Below are positions 52,300-61,916 of a DNA stretch of 64,000 bases, piece after piece; the first letter of the stretch is position 1, and every line of letters starts with the position of its first letter. The position numbers and the translations under genes are program-made. Source of the stretch: Acidobacteriota bacterium. GTDB taxonomy: Bacteria; Acidobacteriota; Thermoanaerobaculia; Gp7-AA8; JAHWKK01. Below the pieces are notes generated by a model that saw only the letters and a list, made by a program, of their open reading frames with translations, had not been told where the DNA came from and made no database searches. Location of the stretch: assembly GCA_019347945.1 (NCBI GenBank), contig JAHWKK010000014.1:1-64000 (forward strand), read 5' to 3'.

Positions 52300-53928
52300 T
52301 CAGGCGTCCCCGGGCGGACGTTGCCTCCCGACCGTCTCGGCACAGGCCAGCCGAGCGTCCCGGATGCGGCGGCCAGCATCCTCCAGAACCGGTGCGCTCG
52401 CCGAGATCTGCTCTTCGAGCCGTGAGAGCGCCAGCCGCAGCTCGCCGAGTCTGCCGCTGGCGGAAGCGACGACGTCCTCCTGATTGCGGAGATTTCCGGA
52501 CACCGCGTCCCTGCGGCCGGAGAGTGCGGCGAGCGCTTCCATCGCACGCTCGAACGCCGGACCCTCTGCTTTCCCCTCCGTCACGATTGCCTGCAGCGAC
52601 CTCGACCGTCGCTCGATCTCTTCCATCTCGCCGGAAGCATCGCGAGCTGATTGCGTGGCATGTCGCAGCTCTCGCTCGAGCTCCGCGATCGTCGCCGCGG
52701 TCCTCGACCGCGTCGTTTCGAGCTGTTCGATCTCGTCTCGGGTGATCGTTTCGATCCGCCGCCACTGGTCGATCATCACCTCGTGACCGCGCACCTCGGA
52801 GGTCATGCGCCGGTGGCGATCTTCTTCCTGACGGATCGTGAGCCACGTGGTGCGGCACCATTCCTCGAAGCGGAGAGGATCGATCGGCCGGCCGTTGTCC
52901 GAGCGCTCGGCCGCGGGCAGGTAAGCATCGAAAAGGCCGCGCTCCCACTCGTCGTGGAGGCTGTGCAGCTCTTCGGAGTAGTAGACCGCGACGCTTCTCG
53001 GCTGAAAGAGCTTGAGGATGAGGAGCCCCAGGAAGAGAAAGGCGAGAAAGGCGCGGACCGCAATCTCGGCTCTGTTGAACTGCGGATTCGAGAGGAGCCC
53101 TTCGAGTACGATGCCGCTGGAGTTGATCCCGGGGGAGAGGAGTTGGATACCGTAACGGTTTCCGAGCTCGGCCGGGGAGAGAGCGTCGAACCGTTCGAGT
53201 GCGGCGGCTCGCGCAGTCTCCGCGGCGGCGAGCTGTTCGCGCGTTTCTGCGAGTTGGCGCTCGATGGTTTCGAGAGCGGGTCCGCGGCCGTAGCGGCCCG
53301 AGGGACCGACGCCGGCTGCCTCGGCGACGCGCTCTCGTTCGAGTGTCGCCACGTTCCGGCGGAGCTCGGCGATGCGGGCGGCGTGGGTCTGGTCGAGCCC
53401 GGCTCTCGTCGACGCAATCATCGCCGAGTTGCGCCTCGTCATCTCGTCACGGACGTCGCCCGCGAAGATGGCCTGCGCCAGAAAGGGTGCCGTAATGAGG
53501 AGAGATGCGGTGACGATGGCGATCCTTCCGGCCACGCCTCCAGCGAGCTTCAGCCGTTCGCGCCGCTGGTCGATCGCCGGATCTTCGTCAGCTCGCGTGT
53601 AGCGGCCTCTCGCGGTGTCGAGCGTCATGAAACTCACGTCGACGATCCAGATCAGCACGAAGATGAATGCTCCCGCCACCGCGGCAGTCAGCCATGGTTG
53701 CCTTGCCGAGATCAGCCATCCCATGTATCCCCACGCGAGGCCCTCGGCCGTTGCCATCGCGAGAATCAGCAGTCGCGCACAGAAGATCCAGAAATCCGCG
53801 CTTCGCGTCAGCAGCTCGTCGCCGAACGGCTTGAGCGACAGGATGCGCGCGAGGCCGCTCGAGGGACGCGGCGATACGGCGAGCTCGGAGGAGGAGAGGG
53901 CGGAAACACCTTCGGCATAGTCGGTCAT
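52300..53928 (-). CDS. DUF4407 membrane protein with coiled coil
   Basis: A 542-residue protein: four helices (FWIFCARLLILAMATAEGLA; LTAAVAGAFIFVLIWIVDVS; GRIAIVTASLLITAPFLAQA; IAVRAFLAFLFLGLLILKLF) with SADFWIFCARL and WIVDVSFMTLD typical of DUF4407, a long coiled coil between helices three and four, and a second coiled coil through the C-terminus. The ATG at 53928 is preferred to a TTG at 53961. The family is uncharacterised; the topology suggests a membrane-anchored scaffold. Confidence 0.88.
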   Translation of the reverse strand: MTDYAEGVSALSSSELAVSPRPSSGLARILSLKPFGDELLTRSADFWIFCARLLILAMATAEGLAWGYMGWLISARQPWLTAAVAGAFIFVLIWIVDVSFMTLDTARGRYTRADEDPAIDQRRERLKLAGGVAGRIAIVTASLLITAPFLAQAIFAGDVRDEMTRRNSAMIASTRAGLDQTHAARIAELRRNVATLERERVAEAAGVGPSGRYGRGPALETIERQLAETREQLAAAETARAAALERFDALSPAELGNRYGIQLLSPGINSSGIVLEGLLSNPQFNRAEIAVRAFLAFLFLGLLILKLFQPRSVAVYYSEELHSLHDEWERGLFDAYLPAAERSDNGRPIDPLRFEEWCRTTWLTIRQEEDRHRRMTSEVRGHEVMIDQWRRIETITRDEIEQLETTRSRTAATIAELERELRHATQSARDASGEMEEIERRSRSLQAIVTEGKAEGPAFERAMEALAALSGRRDAVSGNLRNQEDVVASASGRLGELRLALSRLEEQISASAPVLEDAGRRIRDARLACAETVGRQRPPGDA

Positions 53929-54043
53929 CGCGGCTGGCACGAGTGGAGTGCCTTCCACCAATTACGCGCACGGCGGAAAGATGTTTACAAAGGGGGGCGC
54001 GGAGGCGGGGTCGAGAGGGCCTGTACCGCGGGGCGGTTTCCCG

Positions 54044-55279
54044 TTACTCGTATCGGAGCGCTTCGATCGGGTCGAGCTTCGCGGCCCGGTTCGCCGGATA
54101 GATGCCGGAGATGACACCGACCGAGATGGAGACGCCGGTCGAGAGAAGGATGGAGGCCGGAGTGATCACGGTAGGCCAGCCGGCCGAGGCGGCGACCAGT
54201 TGCGCGATGATGATGCCGGCGAGGATTCCGGTCAGTCCGCCGAGCAGACTGATCGAGAAGGACTCGATGACGAACTGGCGCTGGATGTCCTTCCGCGTCG
54301 CGCCGATCGCGCGCCGCACACCGATCTCGCGCGTCCGCTCGAGCACGGTCGCGAGCATGATGTTCATGATCCCGATGCCGCCGACCAGCAGCGAGATCCC
54401 TGCGATCGATCCCATGACGATGTTGAAGATCCGCTGGGTGCTCCGGCTCTGCTCGAGCAGAGCCTCCGGGACGACGATCTCGAAATCGTCGACGCCTCCG
54501 TGGAGCCGCGAAATGAGCGGCTGCATTGCGGCGGCGGCGCGAGTCGCCGACGAGCCCGGCTCGAGCCGGACGATGATCTCGTCGACAGGCGCTTCGAGAG
54601 GATCGCGCGCGAATTTGCGAAGCGCGGTCGAGGCCGGGATCAGAATCTCCCGTGAGGGGGAGGCGATGGCGACTCCTTCGATCTCTTCACTCGTTCCCGC
54701 GGGAGGTGCGAGCACGCCGATCACCTGGAACCAGATGTCATTGACCTTGACGAGCTTTCCGACGGGCGGGGCGTCGCCGAAGAGGTCGCGTGCGATCTCC
54801 GCTCCGACGACGGCGACCTGAGCGTGTGATTCTTCATCGCGCCGGTCGATGAAGCGTCCCGCGGCGAGGTCGACTGTCGAAGTCTCCGGCTGACGCCACG
54901 AGACTCCGAAGACCTTCCCCTGCGCCCGGCCGTTTTCCGATCCGATTCGCCAGGTCTCGACACCGACTCTCGGCAGAACGCCGGAGACTTCTTCGAGTGC
55001 CTGACTGATGGCCTCGGCGTCCCGCATCGAGACGCCGAGCGAATTCTTCCGGATCTCGTCCCTCATCTCGGGTTCGATCTGTTTCGCCCGGATGATCACG
55101 TTGTCGAGTCCGAGCCGGCTGATCATCTCGAGCGCTTCACGCTCGCCACCGGCGCCGATCGAAAGCATGGCGATGACCGCGCCGACGCCGAAGATCATTC
55201 CGAGCATCGTGAGGATCGTGCGGAGCTTGTGGCGGTTGAGGTTGGCGAGCGACTCGCGGAACGATTCGAGAAAGTTCAA
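54044..55279 (-). CDS. FtsX/MacB-type ABC transporter permease
   Basis: A 411-residue permease: N-terminal NLNRHKLRTILTMLGMIFGV with the first helix, a periplasmic MacB core domain (residues ~50-280), then IAGISLLVGGIGIMNIMLAT, RTREIGVRRAIGATRKDIQR (the coupling segment) and two more helices ending PANRAAKLDPIEALRYE. There is no ATPase domain, so a separate MacB-like nucleotide-binding protein is needed; none is in the operon. The TTG start overlaps the adaptor stop by TTGA and has GGAGGA five bases upstream. Confidence 0.93.
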   Translation of the reverse strand: MNFLESFRESLANLNRHKLRTILTMLGMIFGVGAVIAMLSIGAGGEREALEMISRLGLDNVIIRAKQIEPEMRDEIRKNSLGVSMRDAEAISQALEEVSGVLPRVGVETWRIGSENGRAQGKVFGVSWRQPETSTVDLAAGRFIDRRDEESHAQVAVVGAEIARDLFGDAPPVGKLVKVNDIWFQVIGVLAPPAGTSEEIEGVAIASPSREILIPASTALRKFARDPLEAPVDEIIVRLEPGSSATRAAAAMQPLISRLHGGVDDFEIVVPEALLEQSRSTQRIFNIVMGSIAGISLLVGGIGIMNIMLATVLERTREIGVRRAIGATRKDIQRQFVIESFSISLLGGLTGILAGIIIAQLVAASAGWPTVITPASILLSTGVSISVGVISGIYPANRAAKLDPIEALRYE

Positions 55280-56532
55280 CTCGTTCCTCCGTCACCTGCT
55301 GCTTCATCTCCCTCGATCTCCCGCTCCTCGATTCCGCTGAGCACGACGAGATCGCCTTCGTCGAGTCCCGAGGTGACGACCACGCGGCCGAGAGAAGCGG
55401 CGCCGGTCTGGATCTCGGCAGGGACGAATTTCCCGCCGCGTTCGACGTGGACGAATCTCCGGCCATCCCGGTCCCAGACGGCCTGGCGGGGAACGGTGAC
55501 CACGTCGTCGAGCTCTTCGATGGTGATCTTCGCAGAGACGCGGGCGCCGGGCTTCATCGCCTCGGGCTCGGTCGCGGCGAACGACACGATCACTCCGAAG
55601 TACTGGACGGGGACGCCGCGCACTCTGGGGCGAGCGACTGAATCGACGCGCTTGACCTCGCCCCTGAACGTCCGGTTCGGGACCGAGTCGATCCGCACCT
55701 CCGCGGTCTGCCCCACGGAGACGCCGCCGGCATCGGCTTCGAGGATGAAGATCTCGGCCTCCATCGAATCGATGTCGGGGATCTCGGCGATCGGACGTCC
55801 CGGGAAGACGGAGGAGCCGACCGTCGGGAGCTCACCTCGCCAGTCGCGCTGAAAGATGACGATGCCGGGATGCGGCGCGATGATCTCGAGCGCTTCGAGG
55901 CCCCGTCTTGCGCGATCGAGCTTCGTGTCCGCGGTTCGCTGCTCGATTCGGAGCATCTCCCGTTCCGCTTCCGTGATCGAGCCGCGGACGCCGAGCATGT
56001 CTTCTGCGTACTCCCGCCTTTCGAGCGCGAGATCGCTGTCGATCATCGATTCGATCACCTCATGACGGGAGAAGATGTCTGCGTCGGTCACTTCGAACTT
56101 CTGAGCCGCGTCGTACTCCCGCTGTGCCTGGGAGGCGTCACGACGAAGGTTGCTGCTGGTTGCGCCGGAGCTCTCGAGTGCCGCTGAAAAGCGGTTGTCG
56201 ATCGACTGGCGGTCGACACCGGCGGCTGCGAGCTCGTTCTCGAAGTCGGTTGGATCGAAGCGCACGATGACGTCGCCCTCCCGGACGTAGGAGCCATCCT
56301 TTTCGAGCCACGCGATCTTCAGACCCCCCGGAGCGTCTCGCGGAGCAGCCAGCGGTGTGGAGGCACTCGCCTTGAGATACCCCTCCGCGGTGACCGTCCT
56401 GATGAACTTTCCCTTCTGGACCCGGAGAGTCGAGACTTCGTCCTGTTGCGCTCCGGCGGCGCCGATGAGGATCACGACGGCGATCGCGATTGCAACCGCA
56501 GCGGCCGCTATCCAGTTCTTTCTTCTCGACAT
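55276..56532 (-). CDS. HlyD/MacA-type periplasmic adaptor (third of three)
   Basis: A 418-residue membrane-fusion protein: TM anchor (WIAAAAVAIAIAVVILIGAA), RTVTAEGYLKASASTPLAAP barrel-sandwich half, coiled-coil hairpin (residues ~115-215), and beta-barrel domain with VSVGQTAEVRIDSVPNRTFR and DDVVTVPRQAVWDRDGRRFV. The ATG at 56532 overlaps the previous stop as TGATG. It sits directly before the permease, as MacA does. Confidence 0.9.
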   Translation of the reverse strand: MSRRKNWIAAAAVAIAIAVVILIGAAGAQQDEVSTLRVQKGKFIRTVTAEGYLKASASTPLAAPRDAPGGLKIAWLEKDGSYVREGDVIVRFDPTDFENELAAAGVDRQSIDNRFSAALESSGATSSNLRRDASQAQREYDAAQKFEVTDADIFSRHEVIESMIDSDLALERREYAEDMLGVRGSITEAEREMLRIEQRTADTKLDRARRGLEALEIIAPHPGIVIFQRDWRGELPTVGSSVFPGRPIAEIPDIDSMEAEIFILEADAGGVSVGQTAEVRIDSVPNRTFRGEVKRVDSVARPRVRGVPVQYFGVIVSFAATEPEAMKPGARVSAKITIEELDDVVTVPRQAVWDRDGRRFVHVERGGKFVPAEIQTGAASLGRVVVTSGLDEGDLVVLSGIEEREIEGDEAAGDGGTS

Positions 56533-57764
56533 CAATCCTCTTCCGATTCCCCGGCCACGAGGACTTCATCGTTGAGCGAGAGTCCCGAAATGATCTCGAC
56601 CCGGGTGTCGTTCGACCGGCCGATCTCGACCGGGGTCTCCTCGATCGATAACATTGTTCTCCGGGTGACGACCGGACCATCCTCGCGAATGGTCACCGCG
56701 GACACCGGGATGGTCAGAACGTTCTCCGCGCGGCCCAGCTCGATCAGACCGCGGAACCGCATGCCGGGCCGCATCGTCTCCCGGTCGATCTCGGGGAGCT
56801 CGATCTCGACGTCGAGCACCTTGAGCGGGCTGACATCGGAGACCCTGATCGCGTTACCGATACTGCGGACGACGCCGATGATCTCGTTTTCCGGATGGGC
56901 GTCGAGGCGGAACCGCACCTGCTGTCCGATCTCCACCTTTCCGCTGTCGGCCTCGTCGATCTCTCCCTCGGCGTGAAGCGAGTCGAGGTCGGGAAGCTCG
57001 AGGATCTTGTCCATTCGCCAAACCTGATCGCCGACTTTCTTCTTCTCGTTACGGCGATCGGCGAGATAGACGACAGTGCCCGCGCGCGGCGCGCGGATCG
57101 TCAATCGCTGAAGGTTCTCTTCAATCTCTCTGACGCTGGCCAGATCCTGATCACGCTTGCTCTCGAGAGAGCGGATCTGGGATATGGCGGCCCTTTCGAG
57201 CGCCGCGTTTTTCGTCCTGATGTACTCGATCTCCTTCTTCGCGATCGCGAAATCGACCTGGTATTGTTCGCGCTCCCGGACTCCGATGAGCTCGTCGGGT
57301 GCCTCGAGCTTCAGCTCCGCCTTTCTCGCTCGCGATTCCGCCTCGGCAAGCTTCAGCTCGTTGTCCTCCTTGCGAAGTCTGAGATCCGCCGTGGTCTTGT
57401 CGATCTCCGCCTGCGCCGAATCGGCCCGGGACTGACGGTCGCGCAACATGTCCTGAAGCCTTTGCGTATCGAAGGCGAGGATCGGCTGACCCTTTGTGAC
57501 CTCCGACCCTTCGGGCGCCATCATTGCGATCTTGAAATCCCAGAAGTTCGTCAGTGGCGGGGGCCCGATCGTGACCGACGACGTCGAGACCAGCGAGCCG
57601 GTGATCTCGACTCCGGTCACGAGATCGCCCCGCGTCACCCTGACCCATTCGCCGGCGTTGCGGGCGGCGATCCGGTTCTGGGCGAATGCGACACCGAAGC
57701 CGAGAACGGCGATGATCGCGATCACTAGCAGAGCGTTGCGCGCGAGGGGTTTTTTGATCGTCAC
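56532..57764 (-). CDS. HlyD/MacA-type periplasmic adaptor (second of three)
   Basis: A 410-residue membrane-fusion protein: TM (ARNALLVIAIIAVLGFGVAF), RVTRGDLVTGVEITGSLVST, a long hairpin with AQAEIDKTTADLRLRKEDNE, LTIRAPRAGTVVYLADRRNE, and the barrel segment VEIGQQVRFRLDAHPENEII. The GTG at 57764 overlaps the upstream stop by GTGA; earlier ATGs in frame are within the upstream gene and unconserved. Paralogous to its two neighbours but clearly divergent in sequence. Confidence 0.9.
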   Translation of the reverse strand: MTIKKPLARNALLVIAIIAVLGFGVAFAQNRIAARNAGEWVRVTRGDLVTGVEITGSLVSTSSVTIGPPPLTNFWDFKIAMMAPEGSEVTKGQPILAFDTQRLQDMLRDRQSRADSAQAEIDKTTADLRLRKEDNELKLAEAESRARKAELKLEAPDELIGVREREQYQVDFAIAKKEIEYIRTKNAALERAAISQIRSLESKRDQDLASVREIEENLQRLTIRAPRAGTVVYLADRRNEKKKVGDQVWRMDKILELPDLDSLHAEGEIDEADSGKVEIGQQVRFRLDAHPENEIIGVVRSIGNAIRVSDVSPLKVLDVEIELPEIDRETMRPGMRFRGLIELGRAENVLTIPVSAVTIREDGPVVTRRTMLSIEETPVEIGRSNDTRVEIISGLSLNDEVLVAGESEED

Positions 57765-58981
57765 GATCCGGTTTCCTCGATCAGAGACTTCGCCATCGCG
57801 ACGCGCGTTCCCTCCTCGAGCGACCCCTCGACTGCGCATTCGGTCGCATTGCATGCGACCACCGAGGTGGGTTCGCTCGTACCGTCGGTGAGGCGAACCG
57901 CGGGGGTATCACCGCTGAAGTCGAGCGCGTAGCGGGGAACGATCAGGGTGTTCTCGATCCTCGCGGTCTCGACATCGACCCGCGCGCTCAGTCCGGGCCG
58001 GATTCCCTCAGGCAGCTCTTCGTCGAGAGTGACCACGACCTGGAAGAAGCGGCGGAGCGAAGTTCCCCCCTCTTCCTCGGCCACCGGGCTTACCCGGCTG
58101 ATCCGCCCCGGCATCCGCCGATCCGGCCAGGCATCCAGGGTCACCAGCGCCGGCATCCCCTGAACGACTTTGCGATCGTCGACATCTGCCAGCCGCGCGT
58201 GGATCTCGAGAGTCGAAAGGTCCGGGATCCGTGCGATCACGAATCCTACCCACGCCATGTCACCGACCTCGATTTTCTTGCCATGCCACGGATGGTTGTT
58301 GATCACGAACAGACCGTCGGCGGGGGCGGTCAGAGTCATCGTCTCGACCGCCTGATGCGCGATTCCCACCTGGCGACGGGCTTCGGCGAGCTCGAGTCTG
58401 ATGTTGTCGATCTCGGTTCTCTGTGCGTGCCTGGTCGCCTCCAGCAGAGTCTTCGCTTTCTCGAACTCCGTCCTCGCTCTGTCGAGCGCGAGCTGGCGCT
58501 CGTCGTACTCCTTGACCGAGATGATCTCGGGTGGGATCTCGGCATCGAGCTTCGCCTTGTCGAGGTCCGCCTTCTTTTTCAGGTAGTCGAGCTCTTTGTC
58601 TGCGATCTCGGCCCGAGCCTCCTCGGTCTTCTGGAGGAGCTGCTCCCCCTTTTCGAGCTCGGTCCGCTCGATCTCATCGAGCCGGCTCGCGAATGAGGAG
58701 GTATCAAGCTCGACGAGCCGCGCTCCTTTCATGACTCTGGCCCCATCCTGTTCGATCCACTGGATCGTCGTTCGCCATTCGGGTAGCGGAGGAACCACGA
58801 TTGGCTCGGCAATCTCGGCATCGACCTCCCCGGTGAGGACCATCCGCTCGACGAACGTCCCCTTCCTGACGACCGGCTCGTTCCGAAGGTCGACATGAGT
58901 CGCTCGCTCACTGGTACAGCCGAAGGCGGCGAGCAATAGGGCGAAGATGTGTCCGAGGTTTGCTTTTCTCATCGGTTTCAT
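57761..58981 (-). CDS. HlyD-type adaptor lipoprotein (first of three)
   Basis: A 406-residue membrane-fusion protein that is a predicted lipoprotein: IFALLLAAFGCTSERATHVD has the lipobox AAFGC. It has ERMVLTGEVDAEIAEPIVVP, the hairpin with LEKGEQLLQKTEEARAEIAD, LTAPADGLFVINNHPWHGKK and barrel VVQGMPALVTLDAWPDRRMP. Unlike the next two adaptors it is lipid-anchored rather than TM-anchored. An ATG three codons later (58972) could also start it. First gene of the four-gene operon. Confidence 0.9.
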   Translation of the reverse strand: MKPMRKANLGHIFALLLAAFGCTSERATHVDLRNEPVVRKGTFVERMVLTGEVDAEIAEPIVVPPLPEWRTTIQWIEQDGARVMKGARLVELDTSSFASRLDEIERTELEKGEQLLQKTEEARAEIADKELDYLKKKADLDKAKLDAEIPPEIISVKEYDERQLALDRARTEFEKAKTLLEATRHAQRTEIDNIRLELAEARRQVGIAHQAVETMTLTAPADGLFVINNHPWHGKKIEVGDMAWVGFVIARIPDLSTLEIHARLADVDDRKVVQGMPALVTLDAWPDRRMPGRISRVSPVAEEEGGTSLRRFFQVVVTLDEELPEGIRPGLSARVDVETARIENTLIVPRYALDFSGDTPAVRLTDGTSEPTSVVACNATECAVEGSLEEGTRVAMAKSLIEETGS

Positions 58982-59184
58982 TCAAATAGACGACGACGGC
59001 CCTCGCAATGTTCCGATCGAAAAAATAATTCAACTGATGGAGACGAATCTGGGTCAATCCGATTACGATGAGCCGGGCCGGGCCTGAAAACCGGGAGTTC
59101 GGCTCCGAAATCGTCGGAACGCCGTCTGCTTCCGGCGCTGAGCTCCAGGCTCGAGGGCGGCCCCGTCCGTTAGGCTGAGAGACG

Positions 59185-59928
59185 ATGGCTCGACGAATCG
59201 CCAGCAGGAAGGCTCGGGAATCATTCGACAGGATCCGGCAGCTGGATCGCTCCGCGCTGAGGTCTTTCGTCGATGAGACCATGGCCACGATGATCGAGGA
59301 AGAGGCACTCGCCGTCCTCGACAATCCCTGGTGCGACTCGAGTATCGCTTCGCGAATCGCCCAGTCCGATCTGACGTCCCGTCGCGCAATCCGCTACGCG
59401 CTGGTCAGTCACCGGCAGACGCCGCAGGGGCACGCGATGAAGTTCGTTCATCATCTCGACTGGCAGGAGCTGCTCCGCCTCTCCACCAACGTTCGTGTGA
59501 ACCCATCGATCCGCCGATCCATCGACGAGCAGATGCGAATCCGGCTGAGAAAGATCACTGCCGGGGAGAAGGTTGCGGCGTCGAAATTCTGTTCGCAGGC
59601 GATCATCCTGGAGCTCTGCCACGACCCGGACATCAGAATCTTCCGGGGCCTGCTGATCAATCAGAGAATGACCGAGGACATCCTGCTGCAGACGATCCTT
59701 TCCGAGATTTTGACCGGAGAGCAGATGGCGGAGATTCTGAACAACGACCGGTGGAAATTCCGGCTGCCGCTGTTGCGGGCGCTGGTGAAAAGTCCCAGCG
59801 CGCCCCGCGCAGTGGCGGCGTCCTGTCTGCCCAGGCTGCCGCGGGCTGACATCGAGGAGATCGCCGGGAACCCTGGCACGCCCGTCTATCTTCGCCGTTG
59901 CATCGAGCGGCTGGAACTGCTCGACTGA
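59185..59928 (+). CDS. helical-repeat protein of unknown function
   Basis: A 247-residue, probably all-alpha protein; the spacing of Leu/Ile-rich helices (EEEALAVLDNPWCDSSIASR; RGLLINQRMTEDILLQTILS) suggests HEAT-like repeats. Its C-terminus, NDRWKFRLPLLRALVKSPSA then PRAVAASCLPRLPRADIEEI, is similar to the end of the protein at 60816-61916 (NREWMRKYPIMMSLIKNPKA; PPGVVLPLVNRLTLRDLKGL). The two appear to share a domain. It is 73 bp from the RodZ-like gene and likely in the same operon. Confidence 0.75.
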   Translation: MARRIASRKARESFDRIRQLDRSALRSFVDETMATMIEEEALAVLDNPWCDSSIASRIAQSDLTSRRAIRYALVSHRQTPQGHAMKFVHHLDWQELLRLSTNVRVNPSIRRSIDEQMRIRLRKITAGEKVAASKFCSQAIILELCHDPDIRIFRGLLINQRMTEDILLQTILSEILTGEQMAEILNNDRWKFRLPLLRALVKSPSAPRAVAASCLPRLPRADIEEIAGNPGTPVYLRRCIERLELLD

Positions 59929-60001
59929 ACGGTTTTCGGATTGGTGAATCCGAATACCGAGCCTTTTCCCTGGTGTTGTGAAACGGCTAGAATCGACTCA
60001 G

Positions 60002-60823
60002 ATGCCGGACGATGCCGTGAATGTCAGCGACGAAAGAGAGCCCCTGGCCGAGCTCGGGGCGGATTTCCAGCGGGAGAGAGAGGCCAGAGGTGTCACCCTG
60101 CGGGAAATCGCGGATACCACGAAGATCAGCTCCCGTTTCCTGGAAGCAATCGAGCGGGGGGATGCAACGGTCCTCCCGGCGCCGGTGTTCACGCGAGGGT
60201 TCATCCGGGAGTACGCCCAATATCTGGGGCTCGACGTGGAAGCAATGGTCGAACGGTACATGGCGCAGGTTCAGCTCGACGAACGGCGCGAGGCGGAATC
60301 GGAGGCAGAGCTCCAGGAGCGAATTCGCGGGGGACTGCCTCTGATCGGTGGCAAGGGCCTGGTCCGGACGGTGATCATCGTGATCGTGATCGGACTCATC
60401 CTCGGGGTGATCGCCTGGATGGCCTCGAGCCGAGTTGAAGATTCGCCGGCGGAGGCGACCGGGGCCCCTCCGGCGCCGGTCGTGCCGCCGGCCAGGACGG
60501 CAACCGCCGAGCCCGAGCCGGTGGTAATCGATTCGGTGGAGGTCACGGTTCGCGCGACGGAGCCGACCTGGATGCTGGTTGCTGTCGACGGGAACGCCAC
60601 AGAGGAGATGACGCTGGGACCAGGAGAGACCCGCACCTTTCGCGGCTCGGAGAACGTGACCTTCGAGCGGCTCGGAAACGCAGGAGGCATCCAGGTCTCG
60701 CTCAATGGCGTCGAGCTCGATCCGCTCGGGCGGTCGGGTCAGATCGTCAATGACGTCAGTTTTGGCATCGAGGATGCGAGGCGTACAGTTGAGCGAGGAG
60801 GCTCTGACCTGGACGATGAGTGA
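60002..60823 (+). CDS. rodZ: RodZ-like helix-turn-helix membrane protein
   Basis: A 273-residue protein with the RodZ plan: N-terminal HTH_25 (ADFQREREARGVTLREIADT; SSRFLEAIERGDATVLPAPV; FTRGFIREYAQYLGLDVEAM), one TM helix (VRTVIIVIVIGLILGVIAWM), a Pro-rich linker and a C-terminal DUF4115 domain (VEVTVRATEPTWMLVAVDGN; LGPGETRTFRGSENVTF; VSLNGVELDPLG). RodZ couples MreB to the cell-wall machinery. The gene symbol is by architecture. A GTG eight codons earlier (59978) is an alternative start. The stop overlaps the next gene by 8 bases. Confidence 0.85.
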   Translation: MPDDAVNVSDEREPLAELGADFQREREARGVTLREIADTTKISSRFLEAIERGDATVLPAPVFTRGFIREYAQYLGLDVEAMVERYMAQVQLDERREAESEAELQERIRGGLPLIGGKGLVRTVIIVIVIGLILGVIAWMASSRVEDSPAEATGAPPAPVVPPARTATAEPEPVVIDSVEVTVRATEPTWMLVAVDGNATEEMTLGPGETRTFRGSENVTFERLGNAGGIQVSLNGVELDPLGRSGQIVNDVSFGIEDARRTVERGGSDLDDE

Positions 60824-61916
60824 ACTTCTCGGTTCCTCACCTGAACAACTGAAAGCGCGCATTCTGAGTGACGAGGCACCGGAGGACTTCCAGATGCTCG
60901 TCGCGCGGGGATTTCTTCCTGTGGCGCAGGAAGACATGATCCCGATTCTCATCCACCTGGGACGGAGTCCGAACGAATCGATTGCGAAGCAGGCGCGCTC
61001 TTCACTGGGGGAAGCGCCACGAGGGTCGATTCAGTCATTCGCCGAAGATGAGTCCTCGCCTCCCGCGGTGCTCGGGGATCTCGCCGTGGTCACAGAGGAT
61101 CGGGCGGTACTGGAGAAACTCGTCCGGAACCGTGCGACGCCGGCGGAAGCGATTTCCTCGCTGGCCCGAAAGGCGGACGCGAGACTTCAGGAAGCAATCG
61201 TGACCAACCAGAGGAGGATTCTCGAGCAGCCGGAAATTCTGGAAAGCCTCGAAGCGAATCCGAGTCTGACCGGCGACACGAAACGGAGGATCCGGGAGTT
61301 CCGGGAAGAGTTTTTCGAGAAAGAGCAGGCTCGCCGGGATGCGCGCGAGAGGCGTGCGGCCGAGGAGGCGGAGCTCGCTGCCGAAGCCCAGAGGGAGCTC
61401 GACGAGATTCTCGCAAAGGTCGAGGATGATCGCCCGAAGGAGGAGACGCTCCAGGGGGCTCCGCCGGGAGTTTCCGAGGCCACCGAAGATGATCCGGACG
61501 AGAACCTTTCCGCCTGGGTTCGTATCCTGAAAATGAGCGTCTCGGAACGAGTTCGGACGGCGTTCAAAGCGGGCAAAACCGAAAGGACCATTCTGATCCG
61601 CGATCGGAACCGGCTCGTCTGCACGGCCGTGATCAGGAGCCCCCGCATCACCGAGACGGAGGTCGAGGCCTACGCAGCAATGCGGAACATCGATGGTGAG
61701 GTTCTGCGGCTGATCGGGATGAACCGGGAATGGATGAGAAAGTATCCGATTATGATGTCGCTGATCAAGAATCCGAAGGCTCCGCCCGGAGTTGTGTTGC
61801 CTCTCGTCAATCGCTTAACCTTAAGAGACCTGAAGGGTCTCAGTACCGATAAGGGCGTGCCCGACGTGATTCGTGTGAGTGCGCGACGTCTGTTCAATCA
61901 GAAAACGAGAAAATGA
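60816..61916 (+). CDS. helical-repeat protein with charged coiled coil
   Basis: A 366-residue cytoplasmic protein: N-terminal helical repeats (FQMLVARGFLPVAQEDMIPI; LEKLVRNRATPAEAISSLAR; EQPEILESLEANPSLTGDTK), a highly charged coiled coil (KEQARRDARERRAAEEAELA), an acidic linker, and a second helical block whose end matches the protein at 59185-59928. Unknown family, though similar proteins occur beside RodZ and PP2C genes in related genomes in my recollection. Coupled at both ends (8-base overlap in, ATGA out). Confidence 0.78.
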   Translation: MSELLGSSPEQLKARILSDEAPEDFQMLVARGFLPVAQEDMIPILIHLGRSPNESIAKQARSSLGEAPRGSIQSFAEDESSPPAVLGDLAVVTEDRAVLEKLVRNRATPAEAISSLARKADARLQEAIVTNQRRILEQPEILESLEANPSLTGDTKRRIREFREEFFEKEQARRDARERRAAEEAELAAEAQRELDEILAKVEDDRPKEETLQGAPPGVSEATEDDPDENLSAWVRILKMSVSERVRTAFKAGKTERTILIRDRNRLVCTAVIRSPRITETEVEAYAAMRNIDGEVLRLIGMNREWMRKYPIMMSLIKNPKAPPGVVLPLVNRLTLRDLKGLSTDKGVPDVIRVSARRLFNQKTRK

